A DNA stretch of 64,000 nucleotides from Inia geoffrensis (lineage: Eukaryota; Chordata; Mammalia; Artiodactyla; Iniidae): the NCBI GenBank assembly GCA_036417435.1, contig CM070903.1, forward strand, positions 54,040,001 through 54,104,000, in the 5' to 3' direction. The notes beneath the pieces are model-generated. The model had not been told where the DNA came from and searched no databases. It saw only the letters and a list, made by a program, of their open reading frames with translations. Positions 23,910-36,045 of the stretch are shown here, piece after piece; position 1 is the stretch's first letter, and every line of letters begins with the position of its first letter. Made by a program: the position numbers and the translations under genes.

Positions 23910-25066
23910 ATTTTATCACATGAGAAAAAAATTAATGTGTTAAATAATTATATTTTTTGAAAGACAACAAAGAAAAGTATGTACTAGAAGGAACTTAGCA
24001 CATCACCTTATGTCTATATCTGGGGAAAAAATTTAGATTCTCAAACTTTGCAACATTCTTAACAGAAAATAACAGAGTTTCATTGTTTAGTTACTGTAAA
24101 CAATTATCAAAATTAAGAGTTCAATGGTTGTTTTGCTATTATTAATAATTTTCTTTGAACAGTATTAAGACTTTACACAGCCTTAAATAAACAGTATTTT
24201 TCAAAGTATTGAAATACATCTCTTAGGTAGTCTAAAAAAGAAATGGAACAAAACAGACAGCAGTATTACTTCCCATAAGAGTTGCAACTGATTACAGCCA
24301 GACTCTATGAGTAGAATATCAAGATCTGCTTTCTACTCAATTATTTTCTGTGGGAGGGGATGGGTTAGCAGTAAAACTGATGTGAAAAAAAGAGGGAGAC
24401 TTTCCTAATCAAACATATACTTGTTACTTATTTTGTAAGAGACTATGAAGAATCCCCAAATGGGGCCTAAGTCTCCATATCAGCAACAGACTTTGACTAT
24501 TGCTTATTAAGTGAAGTTCTACATAATTTCTTTCTCCTTTCTGAGATAGGCTTGGTGTCTGCAATAAGAGAAAATATGTAATATCTATACACCCTCTGCT
24601 TAAAAATCTCTTTGTTTAGAAATCACATTGGCTAAGTGTTTAATGTTTCCATAAATGAGTAAGAAGATACTCCGCCTCAGTGTCTCAGATGAGTAATAAA
24701 GTTGTCACAGAATGTCCTGTGGAAAGTGGTAAAGGGTTAGAACACCCACTTAGAATGGTCACCTGGTCTAGCTGTCAGATCTCAGCTACATCATAGTCAA
24801 CTCCTTTGGCATGCACATTCATCTCTGTATCTCTACATGTTAGGCCTATTTATAAAGAATCCCACCTTGTGGGGAGGGGAGGCAGGGAGAAGCACATCTG
24901 GTAATTATGGTTTTGCTAAGTTTTTCATTTAGTCATAAATTTAGAGAGAATCAAGACCTTCCTAACCAGCCTCTGTATTATTCTGTTAATTTCTTCCTCA
25001 GTGAAATAAAAAACAGTACTCTTTTCCTCAGAGCTAACAAATTACACAACAGTTAACTCATTTGTG
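23910..25066. other. Unassigned sequence
   Basis: No exon or repeat recognised. Confidence 0.35.
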
Positions 25067-25080
25067 TTAGGCTTCTCTTT

Positions 25081-25206
25081 TTTTTTTTTTTTTTTTCCAT
25101 TCCGGCAGGGCAGCAGGCAGGATCTTAGTTCTCCACCAGGAATCCAACCTGCACCCCCTGCAGTGGAAGCATGGGGTCTTAACCACTGGACTGCTAGGGA
25201 AGTCCC
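25081..25206 (-). mobile_element. Short CHR-1-type SINE
   Basis: A T run (25078-25097) is followed by a short tRNA-like body and CTAGGGAAGTCCC. It is flanked by the 13-bp duplication TAGGCTTCTCTTT at 25068-25080 and 25207-25219. The next bases are AAAG, so the cut is CTTT/AAA, L1-like. The element lacks the GC-rich middle seen in other copies. Confidence 0.88.
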
Positions 25207-25219
25207 TAGGCTTCTCTTT

Positions 25220-26323
25220 AAAGCACAAATATTTATTTCATTGGTTAGGTCTATTAATAACTTATAGTCTGTAAAAATGATTATGACCAGAATATGAATG
25301 TATGTCGTCTATACCAAGTTAGAAGAAAAGGGATAGAAGTTTTGCCTCCAGGGGAGATTTAGAAGCACTGTGTAGCATCGTGGGAGGACAGGGGAGTGTG
25401 CACTGTCTCTGTGGAGCTTTAGGACAGCCACAGACCACATGGAGAGTGAACACTGGGGTGTTGGAGGTGAGAGGAGAGAAGGCCCCAAGCTGTGAGGGAA
25501 GTAAGCAGAACAAAGTTAGTTAAGGAAAGGTAAATTGCACCAACTTGAAAACTGTGTCCGAGATTCAGGTGGTGGTAATTGCCATAAAAAGTTTTTAAAG
25601 GATGGGGCAGGAATTCCAATTGAATCTTGTCCTTGGATCCTCTAGAGTACAAGAAAGGGACTGTACTTCTTTCAGTTCCTCATATTCCTATGACCTCCCT
25701 GAATGGTCAGAATGTGGATACTCAGAACCCAAGGCATTCTAGCACAGTCTTCCATTTGTTCAGGCAAAACTGTATCGGGTTTTAATGAAATTTGAAACAG
25801 TCCTTCTACTTACCTGTGGGAGTGTCCTCCGGAATCAGAGGAATAGAGATAAGAAGCCAGAGAACAGGGCCTTAAAGCTGGAAACTGTCCCAATCCAGGC
25901 CACCCTCTGGGCTAATACACCCATCAAAGCAAATTTTTCTCACTAATATGGTTTCAAACTAGTCTTAAAGGCCCTTGTTAATGACCTGATAATTGTTTTA
26001 ACAGGTCCTCAGTCAAGTGTGAAGTCCTGTGGTTGACATGAAGTATGGGGCAATTTCACTCCTGGTGTATCTAGAGTATCCGGAAGCATTCCTGCTTACA
26101 GTTTGGCTTACTCAGCAATACAAATTAATTTCCTGTATCCATAAACCGGTCTCTGACTGCCTACGGAAGTCTCCATTCGGGTTGGCTCTGTGAGAGGAGT
26201 GCTGAGAAGATACTCGGTGAGCAGTGCCTTTACTTTTTCTGGAGAGCTTCTTCAGTGGGCAGTGATTTTGTTCAAATTCTCTCTGCTTCCTTCACATGAA
26301 GACACCTCCCCAAATCCCAGGAG
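25220..26323. other. Unassigned sequence
   Basis: No exon or known repeat recognised. Minus-strand frames at 25319-25513 and 25419-25652 have no domain. Confidence 0.35.
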
Positions 26324-26336
26324 GAAGATAACCTTT

Positions 26337-26694
26337 ATTTTTTATTTATTTTAAAAGTAAATTTCTTTATTTTATTTACTTACCTTTGGCCGTGTTGGGT
26401 CTTCGTTGCTGCACGCGGGCTTTCTCCAGTTGTGGCTACTCTTTGTTGCAGTACATAGCCCTCGCGTTGCGGTGGCTTCTGTTGCGGAGCATGGGCTCCA
26501 GGGTGCACGGGCCTCAGTAGTTGTGGCACACGGGCTCGGTAGTTGTGGCTCACAGGCTAGAGTGCAGGCTCAGGAGTTGTGGCACACGAGCTCACCTGCT
26601 CCGCGGCATGTGGGATCTTCTGGGAGCAGGGCTCTGACCCATGTCCCCTGAATTGGTAGGCGGATTCTTAACCACTGCACCACCAGGGAAGCCC
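26337..26694 (-). mobile_element. CHR-1-type SINE, first of an inverted pair
   Basis: A T-rich tail (26337-26390), then 'ccgtgttgggtcttcgttgc', 'gtagttgtggctcacaggct' units and the terminal CACCAGGGAAGCCC. The flanking duplication is 13 bp with one mismatch: 26324-26336 (GAAGATAACCTTT) and 26695-26707 (GAAAATAACCTTT). The cut on the plus strand is CCTTT/AAAAAG. Confidence 0.88.
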
Positions 26695-26723
26695 GAAAAT
26701 AACCTTTAAAAAGCATTTGTCCA

Positions 26724-26913
26724 GGGCTTCCCTGGTGGCGCAGTGGTTGAGAGTCCGCCTGCCGATGCAGGGGATACGGGTTCGTGCCCCGGTCTGGGAA
26801 GATCCCACATGCCGCGGAGCGGCTGGGCCCGTGAGCCATGGCCGCTGAGCCTGCGCGTCCGGAGCCTGTACTCCGCAACGGGAGAGGCCACAACAGTGAG
26901 AGGCCCGCATACC

Positions 26914-26958
<45 letters not shown>
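26724..26958 (+). mobile_element. Very young CHR-2-type SINE with a 48-base A tail
   Basis: A nearly consensus SINE starts GGGCTTCCCTGGTGGCGCAG and ends in an uninterrupted A run of 48 bases (26916-26963), part of which belongs to the duplication. The 16-bp duplication AAAAAGCATTTGTCCA lies at 26708-26723 and 26959-26974. The cut is CTTTTT/AAAGG on the minus strand. The pure long tail points to recent insertion. Confidence 0.95.
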
Positions 26959-26964
<6 letters not shown>

Positions 26965-26999
26965 CATTTGTCCAGATTTACATTCAATTCATATTCATA

Positions 27000-27900
27000 C
27001 ATTCATTTATTTCAGAAACACTTACGGAATACCTCCTATGTACCAGGTACAATTCTAGGCACTGGGGATATAATACTGAATAAAATCTATGGCATTAAAG
27101 AGGACATATTCTAATGAGAGAACCAGGATGTATGTGTGTATATACACACACACATATATAGGCATATGCAGTATATGTAGAGAAAAACACATATATTCCT
27201 AAGTAGTGAGTAAGTTCTATGGAAAGAGAATAAAGGAAAAAATGGAATAAGGAGTGCTGATGGTATGATAAGGAAGGAATTTTATTTTGTTTTATTTAGG
27301 GTGATTAAGGAAGGCTGGCATTTGAGCTGAAGGAAGTGAGGAAACATGTCAAGAAGGTATCTGGTGGAAGAAAGTTCCAGGTAGAGGAAAGAAAAACAAA
27401 GACCCTGAGAGGAGAGCACACTCGGTATGTTTCGGCAGCAGCAGGGAACCCAGTGTGGCTGACAGTGCCTAAGGAAGAGAGAAGTTAGGAGAGGAAAGAA
27501 GTGGAAGGAAGCAGATCTCATAGGACAGTATAGGCCATTGTGGACACCAGGGTTTTTCCTCTGACTGAACTGGGGGAGTTCTTAGTGGGAGAGTTCATGA
27601 TCTGTTACATTTGCAAAGATCTCTCTGGCTGTTGTGGAGGTCACACTATATGTGTATGTGAAAGAGAAGGGGAGGGTAGGATTAAAGCAGGGAGACAACT
27701 ATAATTATCCAAAGGAGAGATGGCAAACTAGGATTGTGATGGTGCAGAGGGTGAGAGCTGATTGGTTCTAGATACATTTTGGAGGCAGAGCTGATAGAAT
27801 TTGCTGACATATTGGCTGTAGGCTTGGAGAAGAAGTGAGTAGATGATGACTCTTGAGTATTTATCCTGAACAACAGCAGGATTAATCCTCTATTAATGAG
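27000..27900 (-). repeat. L2 (LINE-2) 3' region
   Basis: Reading the minus strand gives the L2 end. On the plus strand it appears as 'atgtaccaggtacaattcta', 'ggcactggggatataatact', 'ggcatttgagctgaaggaag', 'gttccaggtagaggaaag', 'aaagaccctgagagg', 'cccagtgtggctgacag', 'ctctctggctgttgtgg' and 'acattttggaggcagagctg'. The order matches the recalled L2 3' consensus over about 900 bp. A CA/TA microsatellite lies at 27142-27162. Confidence 0.65.
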
Positions 27901-28089
27901 ATGGAGAACACTGAGTACTTACCGTGTGCCAGACATACCGTGAGGCTACAGAATGATCTAGGTAGAATTGAAACCATTTATAACAGACACTTTTTTTTGG
28001 TGCCCAACCTGCACTATCTGCTCTCATTTCTCTAATTACATGAAAGAATATGTGATGCTTGGGGCTGCATGGACTATTTGGTGACTATG

Positions 28090-28600
28090 AGATGATGTAT
28101 CAGTCAGAGTTTAGGTAAGTATAAGAGGGCACATTCAAATGGGGTAATTGAAAGTTTCATAAAATATGGGCAGGATAAAAGAGAACTGTAAGGAATGGTT
28201 GGTACCTTGGACTTGTAATTGCTAGGAGCCATTACCATTAGTGGGCTTGAAGATGCAAGGGGAGGGAGTGTTTATCAGAACAGGTAGATGATTGTAACTA
28301 TAGCCTTAGGGGAGAGGTGCCCTACAGGGGCTGTCATCAGGAACACAGGTGGAGGAACTCAGGTCTTACAAACCTTAGCCTAAAATGGAAAGTTTTTATT
28401 CCCAGGGGAACAAAAACTCTGACCTCCCACTCTTCTTGTACTTAGATCAGCTGCTGGCATTAGTCAACCAGAAGCCAGAGGGCAGGGAAGTCCAGTTGGT
28501 ATCATCCATAGAAGGCATCTTGCCCAGGAACAGAACAGGAAGGAACTATGTTGACCTGAGGTGCAGGGGAGACTATCTAGTATTCAGATAAGCCTAGAGA
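28090..28600. repeat. Ancient mammalian repeat, family not assigned
   Basis: The phrases 'tgtatcagtcagagtttagg', 'tgctaggagccattaccat', 'aaccagaagccagagggcag' and 'gtatcatccatagaaggc' recur in a widespread placental repeat I recall but cannot name. The 68-codon frame at 28385-28591 lies in it and is not a gene. Confidence 0.35.
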
Positions 28601-28694
28601 AAAGAAGAGAACATAGAAGATCACAGATAGAAAAGCAGAAACAAATCTTAAGTACCCGATGATGTTCTTGAGTTACCACACTGCATCTGGAAAC

Positions 28695-29190
28695 TCCAGC
28701 AATTTTTTCTTTTGAAATAATTTTAGATTTAGAGAAAAGTTACAAAAATAGCAAAGAGTTCCCATATATCTTTCACCCAGCTCCCCCCATGTAAACATCT
28801 TGAATACCCATAATAAAGTTACCAAAACTAAGAATTAATATTGGTATAATACTATTAACTATACTATAGCTTTGATCTGGGTTTTTCCAGTTTTTCTGCA
28901 ATTGTCCATTTTTTCTGTTTCAGGATCCATTGCAAGTTATCACATTGAACTTAGTTATTATGTCTCTTAGTTTCTTTCAGTCTGTGGCAACTTCTCAGTC
29001 TTGCCTTGTTTTTTATAACCTTCACACTTTGGAAGACTACTAGTTAACTTGTAGAATGTCCCACAATTTGGGTTTATCTGATGTTTTCATATGATTAGAC
29101 AGACTATACATTTTGGGCAAGAAAAACAAAGAAGTGATGAGCCTTTCTCAGTGTATCGGAAGGTACATGATGTTAATATGTTTTATTACC
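28695..29190 (-). repeat. Ancient L1M(E)-type 3' UTR fragment
   Basis: The stretch 'gaaataattttagatttaga', 'gttcccatatatctttcac', 'ccagctccccccatgtaaac', 'tgcaattgtcca', 'tgcaagttatcacattgaac' and 'aatgtcccacaatttgggtt' is the reverse of a common old L1 3' UTR. Confidence 0.55.
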
Positions 29191-30560
29191 TAATGAGACC
29201 TTTGATCTCTTAGTTCACATGGTCTCAGATAGGTATGAACTTCCTTTATGTGAAATGATTAAATATTTATATTATTGAAGCCCCTGTTAGTTGATATTAG
29301 CTTACTTGCAGATGGATACATCCTAACAAATACATCAATCTTCCTACTTACCTTCCTATTCCTAAGGGTACTTTATCTACTGGACGACAAAATGAATAAC
29401 AATCAAGAGTCCTTAAATTGTATATTTAAAACCTGTGCATATAGTCAGTTTATGGAAAACCGAAGTGGCCGAATTGCATTTTCATCTCCTTGACTTTAAA
29501 CTTCTTGAAACTAAATGGTAAGTGTATGATTAAAACAAGAAAACATTTAACGATGAAATTAAAGAACTGAAAGTTAGGAGGAATTAGAGTAATTATTAAT
29601 CTTATAGAGTAATTAAATTCCTGTATTATTACAGAATTTTCTTTGCCAGATTTAGTGATGACTCTTTATCAGTTACTTCAACACTTTGTAGAGAGCACAG
29701 TACATTGCAAGGTAACTGTCTGGGCAGCTATCTCTATTTTATTTTTAATTCTTCTTTAAGCTGAGCTAAAATCTGTCTCACTATTATTTGTCCCAATCAC
29801 CCTATCCACTGGAACTTTTCAGAAAAAAAAAAAAAAAAAAATCCAAAAGAACTCTTCTAAAGGCAGCCTTAAAACATTTAAAATTGCTAGTTTTGTCTCA
29901 TAAAACTAATTGCTAGGATGAGGTCAAGGACAGAAGACCTCTGTGGTACTATGCCTCTTCCACCCATGATGGCATCAATTGATTAATCCTGTTTGAGTCC
30001 AGTTGTTCATCTCTAAATCCATTTAAGTATGTTATTCATACAACACTGCTTTATGTTTTTCAAAAGGACACCTTAAGAGTGAGTTAGAGATACACTAATA
30101 AAACAAACTCCCCAAATTTCAGTGATAATACAAGAGAACTTCTTTTTTCTTACTCAAAAAAATCTAAAACCGGTATTTCTGGTAGGCGGGTGACTCCATT
30201 CCACATCCAATCAAGGGACCCAGGCTCCTTACATTTTGTGGCTCTGCCATCCCCTAGGGTCTGCTGGGTAAAATGCATAAGAGAAGGAACTCCTGCTTCC
30301 TAAAAACTCTCTCCTGGAAAGGGTACATATTATTTTCAGTCACATTTCATTGGCAAAAACTTGTCACATGGCCACACCAAGAAGAAAGGAACATGGGAAA
30401 TATAACAGGCAGCTACCTCCCAGGGATATGTCCAGAATATAGAGGGAAAGTACTTATGTTTATTTAAGTATTAGCTGCCTTTCTCAGGTAGCTTTGTTAA
30501 ACATTTTCTGAAGTACAGTTATACTGTGTCTGGGGTATTTCTCTGACCTAATATTCTGGT
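29191..30560. other. Unassigned sequence
   Basis: No exon or known repeat recognised. An A19 run lies at 29823-29841. Confidence 0.35.
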
Positions 30561-30561
30561 G

Positions 30562-30890
30562 CAGGGGTCTAGACAGTTTCTGTGAAGAGCCTGATAGTAA
30601 ATATTTTAGGCTTTGCAGGTCATGTGATCTCTATTGCAACTAGTCAACCCTGTCACCGGATGGGAAAGCTACCTTAGACATAATGCAAATAAATAAATGT
30701 AACCCTATTTTAATTAAATTTTATTTATGGGCATTGAAATTTGAATTTCATATAATTTTCACAGGGTATGAAATATACTTTTTCGATTTTTTTTCAACCA
30801 TTTAAAAATGTAAAAACCTTGGTTCTCAGGGCATACAACAATGGGCTGCAGGCCAGGTTTGGCCTGTAGACTTTAGATGGCTGATCCCTG
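30562..30890 (+). mobile_element. hAT-Charlie-type non-autonomous DNA transposon
   Basis: The left end CAGGGGTCTAGACAG and right end ATGGCTGATCCCTG are imperfect inverted repeats. The body has 'agtaaatattttaggctttg', 'catgtgatctctattgcaac', 'aatttgaatttcatataatt' and 'ggctgcaggccaggtttggc', typical of a common mammalian hAT family. A shorter relative lies at 57993-58070. Confidence 0.75.
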
Positions 30891-31079
30891 ATCTAGTATC
30901 ACCCTTTATAAAGGAAGTGAGATTAGTACATTAAGATTTGACTTTAGTGAATACTAAGCCTTAATACTCACTTATTTCCTCCAAAGTTCTGATAAATCAT
31001 TTATTAATTAGAATGTATTCTGCAAATCACATGGTATCTAAGTCAATTCAGCAAGTTGATATCATACTATATTAGTTAT

Positions 31080-31310
31080 ATAGCTACAATTTATGAAGTA
31101 CCCATGAAGTACAATCACTTTACATGCATTATTTTAGGTCTTAAGAAATATCCCATGACATAGCTATTACCACTCCCACTTTATCATTGAAGATACTGAG
31201 GCTCAAAGTAGCTAAGAACTATCTTGATCACATTTCATACAGCAAGAAATGGAAAAGCCAGATTTCAAACCCAAGCTGGATAAACAACCTATGCTCTTTT
31301 CACCACACCA
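31080..31310 (-). repeat. MIR SINE
   Basis: On the minus strand the MIR order is clear: 'gatttcaaacccaagctgg', 'actgaggctcaaagtagct' and 'ctttacatgcattatttt'. Ends are approximate. Confidence 0.65.
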
Positions 31311-31639
31311 AATTTCCCTGGCCTTAACAGGTATCAGCTCATTAAAAGCCAACAGTTATTCTTTTATTTTCTCTCTTCACCTGTATTTGGGCTCTATTGT
31401 ACCTTTTCATATATATTTTACCTTTTCAACTTGAAAATAATTTTCCTTCAATGGAGCCAAACAGCACAGCTAATGGCAAATGACACTGAGTATGGTAGGT
31501 AGTTCTGTATGAGGAAACATTTCTTATTGTAAAAAGTGGCTGTGAACTCATGATACCCATTATTGACAGAGTGAGCAGGAGAAAACGCTCACAATAAAGA
31601 ACACACTCTCTGATGACAGAAGATAAAAGCAAGTAGGAC

Positions 31640-31770
31640 GTCAGTAGTTCTGCCCTTGAGCTCTGCAGAAGTTTAAGCCTTGCTCTATTACGAACTCGTA
31701 TGACCTTGGGTAATATACTTAACCTCTCAGTTTTCTAATCTCAGAATTGCTTATTGAATTTTATACTCTG
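31640..31770 (+). repeat. MIR SINE fragment
   Basis: 'gtatgaccttgggtaatata' followed by 'cttaacctctcagttttcta' is the MIR core. Confidence 0.7.
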
Positions 31771-31774
31771 ACCT

Positions 31775-32984
31775 TTTTACAAAGGGACTTGAGGTAACAT
31801 TGATGAATCAAATTTAACACCTATTTTGGAAAACTCACAAGGTTGCTAATCGTCATAAATTGCAAGTGAGGGTTTGTGAAAGTGCTTTTTGAATTGCAGA
31901 TACTTCACAAATGAAAGTTATTGTTATGACTATTCTAGATTTCACCACTGATTATTTTCAGTTAAGGTCACAATATACCGATGCTCACTTTATCGAATAC
32001 AGAATCTTCAGTGGGAGTAATGTTATTTGCCCCTTTCCTCAGTGTATAAATTTTAAACTGACGAATTCATTAATCTCTGTTTATATTTGCCCTTTGGATG
32101 AAATTTGTCTTTAATAAAAGTATAGGCCTTGCCTAAGTGCAAAGATTATGTCTCCTGATAGATCTATGCCCTTGAAATACTGTATGAACTTCTAACTATA
32201 GACATTAGTGAAATATTATTTTGGAGGATAAAAGTAATCATTTTACAGCTCATTGACCCTTCAGTGGTGTTTTCATGGGGATGTTACAGGCAAGATGAGA
32301 TGATGCAGCATGAGCAGAATAGGTGAAATCAATATCTGTCTACCACAGCCTTTCCCCCATCTCATGCAGTAAAATTCAGTAAAAAGAAAATTGATATGCA
32401 CAGTATTAAATAACTTAACAACAAAGAGCTGGAGAAATTCTTTGTAGCGACACATCCTGCAATACACAAGTCTCTTCTTGGCAAACTATTTGCTTTTAAC
32501 CATTTGAGGCTCCTCACATTTCCGCTGCAGCTGGAGCACATCCCAAGGCACTTCCTGCCTCTTCAGATTTTTGGCACAGGGCCTCGTTTCTTTTCCACTT
32601 GGCTCTCCTCGAGGCATCTGATTTGTTGCTATGAAGATCCGCTTTGTCTTCTCTACTGTTGTCTTCATCATAAGTGAAAGATGTCTGATCTACTTTTCAC
32701 AGACAGCTCTATTCCCTTTGATGTGTGCGGGGGACGTGAAGGGAGCAGCGGGTGCCATTCTTCTTTATTTTTTGACACTAAACAGTTTACATTTGCACTT
32801 AGGGAGAACATAACCGAAGCCAATTGTCTTATTACACAAAAATGCCACATTATATTTAGGGAGCCCTCACCAAGATCTAACCAGATCTACACTTTACCCA
32901 GATATCAGAGGAAAGCCTTTAGCATTTAGTAATGTTAAAACAGTAATAACGATTGACTTCTGTTTAGCTGTTATCAATCAGATT
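31775..32984. other. Unassigned sequence, possible coding-like patch at 32480-32930
   Basis: No repeat recognised. Overlapping short frames lie on both strands at 32486-32671 (-), 32631-32813 (+) and 32681-32929 (+). None has a recognised domain or splice context. The patch is slightly richer in G+C and CpG than its flanks. Confidence 0.35.
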
Positions 32985-33085
32985 CCAAAATGTGCATTTC
33001 TTTTGACCCAGCAGTACAACTTCTAGGAATTTATCCTACAGACTGACAAATGTGCATCAAGAAATATGTATAAAGATTCACAATG
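32985..33085 (+). repeat. Short old LINE (L1M-like) fragment
   Basis: 'tgacccagcagtacaacttc' followed by 'taggaatttatcctacagac' is a common end-of-ORF2/3' UTR phrase of old L1s. Confidence 0.45.
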
Positions 33086-33089
33086 CTCG

Positions 33090-34300
33090 GTCACAATGGC
33101 ACCATGTCAGCAATAGCCTGCGGCTAAGGAACACGTACCCACTTTAGACAGAGAACACGTTCTCCTGTCCACTTCAGTCTCAGCTCAGCACTCTTTATTC
33201 ACTGCTGATACCTTCTTGTTCCTTAAAGGTACTTATGCGTGTGACACCCATATATGCTTTTCAAAGGGCAACGTCTCTACAACTATAGGAGCACATGGAA
33301 GCGAAGGAAAACACGACCTAAGAAGAGTATTTCCTTTTGTGTCATTGACCTGTTTGATTTCAATAAAGGAAGTATTAAATGAATATATGTAGAAATATGA
33401 AGAGAGAATACATACACAGAATGATAAAATTAGAAATCCTCTTTTATCTTTGCCCCCAATTCTCCATCCCCACATTTCCCAGCTGTAAGTGTTAACAGTT
33501 TTATGACTATCTTTCCAGTATACATTTTCAAGTGTGCATGTGTAGGTGTGCAAGTGCATGCATGCATGCACAGTTCTCATAAATGAGAGCAAAATACACA
33601 TCTTGTTCCATGACTTATTTTTTAACATAATGGTAGAGCCCTTTCCATATAAGTACATAGAGATCTGCCCCACAATTTTGATTGCAGCATAATATTCAGA
33701 ATATAAATCACATTAATTTATTTAATTATTCCATCACTGGTACACATTTAGGCTGTCTGAAGAATAAAAAACTGGAAATAGCCACCATGATTAAAACTGT
33801 CAATCTTAACTTTATAAAGTTTGTATTATAAAAACAATAGGTACAGTGAATATATTTTTCAACTCACACACACTTCTCCCTCTCTCACTTGCCTTCTCTC
33901 TAAGATCCAAAATTGCCATATAATAGAGTGTGCTTGGCTCTATGGAAAATCCTCTCCATTAAAATAAACAACAATTTTCAGTAGCAGAAACATCCTCATA
34001 GATAAACAAATAAAAGGATTTATTTCTTCTGCTCTATCTGGAATTCCAGATCTTTCTTTCCCCTCCCCATCCCCGTACTCTCCCTTCCTCACATCTTTCA
34101 GTTCTGTTTTTCTCTTTATATTAGCCTCTTAAAAAGACTGTTGAAAAAGGTTTCAGGCTTACATCTTCTCTCTGTGGCGATCCAAGAAGAACGAGAGAAA
34201 TCCTCTCTACCAGTTTTCATATATAAAATCCCCAAGGAGTCTGATTGGCTAATTCTGTAATCAAAAGGTTGAATAATGTGGTTGATCATCCCACCGTACT
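33090..34300. other. Mostly unassigned; a GTGCATGC-rich tract at 33532-33571
   Basis: An alternating purine-pyrimidine stretch includes GCATGCATGCATGCAC. The minus-strand frame at 33233-33673 (146 codons) runs through it and has no domain. An old repeat may cover 33600-33760 but could not be named. Confidence 0.35.
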
Positions 34301-34302
34301 GG

Positions 34303-34752
34303 ATTGAATGGTGGCTCCCAAGAATTCATGTCTTCCTGGAGCCTCAGAATGTGACCTTATTTGGAAATAGGATCATTCCAGATGTAATTAATTAAGATGA
34401 GGCCATTCTGAAGTAGGGTAGGCCCTTAATACAATGTGATCGGTGTGTTTATGAGAAGAGAAGAGACAGACATGTGTAAAGGAAAGACGATGTGAAGACA
34501 CACAGGGAGGACACCATGTGATGATGGAGGCAGAGACTGTGCTGTATCCACAAGCCAAGGACTGTCAGCAACTACTGGGCTTTAGGGGAAAGGCATGGAA
34601 TAGGTGCTTTCTCTGAGCCCCCAGGAATGAACCAACACCGTGACCCCTTAATTCTTGATTTCTGGCCTCCTGAACGGTGACAGAAAAAAAAAATTTTTTT
34701 TAAGCCACCCCGTCTGTGGTACTTTGTTATGGTAGCCCTAGGGAATTAATAC
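34303..34752 (+). mobile_element. MLT1-type (ERVL-MaLR) solo LTR
   Basis: Consecutive recalled blocks are present: 'gcctcagaatgtgaccttat', 'ttggaaataggatcattcca', 'gatgtaattaattaagatga', 'gaagacacacagggagg', 'caagccaaggactgtcag', 'ttctggcctcctgaacgg' and 'ttaagccacccc'. The end is 'ggtactttgttatggtagcc ... aattaataca'. It is non-coding. Confidence 0.8.
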
Positions 34753-34897
34753 ACCTACCAAAACCACATGAGTGGGAGAAGGGCAGTTCTTAAAATAATG
34801 CAAATGCTATACAAAATTACTAAGAAGAAATATTAAGTAAAACAAACCCAAACAAACAAATGAACAACAACAACAATAAAATTAAAAGTACCTGGTG

Positions 34898-35100
34898 GGG
34901 CTTCCCTGGTGGCGCAGTGGTTGAGAGTCCACCTGCCGATGCAGGGGACACGGGTTTGTGCCCCCGTCCGGGAAGATCGCACATGCCGCGGAGCGGCTGG
35001 GCCCGTGAGCCATGGCCGCTGAGCCTGCATGTCCGGAGGCTGTGCTCTGCAACGGGAGAGGCCACAGAGGTGAGAGGCCCGCGTATCGGAAAAAAAAAAA
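34898..35100 (+). mobile_element. Young CHR-2-type SINE
   Basis: A near-consensus SINE starts GGGCTTCCCTGGTGGCGCAG and ends in a short A run. The 14-bp duplication AAAAGTACCTGGTG lies at 34884-34897 and 35101-35114, with a TTTT/AAT cut. A few private changes are seen (CATGTCCGGAGGC, CACAGAGGTGAG). Confidence 0.95.
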
Positions 35101-35239
35101 AAAAGTACCTGGTGGTACCACCTTGAAAAACTTACAAAGCACTTTTCAAAACCCATATAGTATGCTTATTTATATTTTCACCCCATCCACTTCAACAAAT
35201 AATTTGAGGAAAATTACATAAGAAATCACAATATAATAA

Positions 35240-36045
35240 AACCACAGACTGGCATAAAAAAGTAAGAGTTAAAAAATAATGGAGGATAGGAAAGGTGGAA
35301 TGGTTACAATAGAACATAATACTTAAAGCTATGATTCCTGGTATCCGTCATGAAACAAAACTGAGTCCATACAACTTTCATTACCCAATGAAGAAAGCAT
35401 ACCTGGGAGTTTATAAAGAAACAATCTTTTTCCTTACGCACAAGAGGAAGTGTGTATTTCAGTAAATCAGAATTAAAGAATTAAACTAGCCCTCAGGAAA
35501 ATAAAAACTCAATCTCAAATTAAATTCCAGAAGCAAATGAAAATTGAATCTGGAAGAAGCTAACACCTTCCAAAGCTTCAAAACATCACTTCAATTTTCC
35601 ATACATAATATTTGACACTCAAAAGATTATCAACTATACCAGGACTTAGCATCAAATGACCCAAATAAAGGAAAGCAAGCAGACAACAGAAACAGACCCA
35701 TAGGAGAACTAGATATTGTGGTTATCAAACAGAGATCCTAAAATAACTGTGCTTAATAGGCTTAAAGATACAAATGACAAGATGGAGAGTTTTGGGTAAA
35801 TACAAGAGCCAGACTTTAAGAAATTCTTAAAAATGGGAAAATTAGGGTAGTGATTGCACCTTTTCAGAAGGAAGATGGAGTCTAGGTGGGATTATAAGGA
35901 GAGTTCCAGAGGTATTGGTATTGTTCAGTTGACTGAACTGGTTGATGATTCCATGGATGTGTTTCCTCTATGGAAATTAATAGAGTGGTACATTTTCTGT
36001 ATATACATTATACCTCAATTAGAATTTTTAAAAAATATACAGACT
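35240..36045 (+). repeat. Probable ancient L1M remnant (ORF1 region and a 3' tail)
   Basis: 'acccataggagaactagat' and 'atcctaaaataactgtgc ... ttaaagatacaaatgacaag' resemble the ORF1 start of an old L1. The end 'tatacattatacctcaatta' resembles an L1M 3' terminus. A large internal deletion would be needed. Boundaries are uncertain. Confidence 0.4.
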
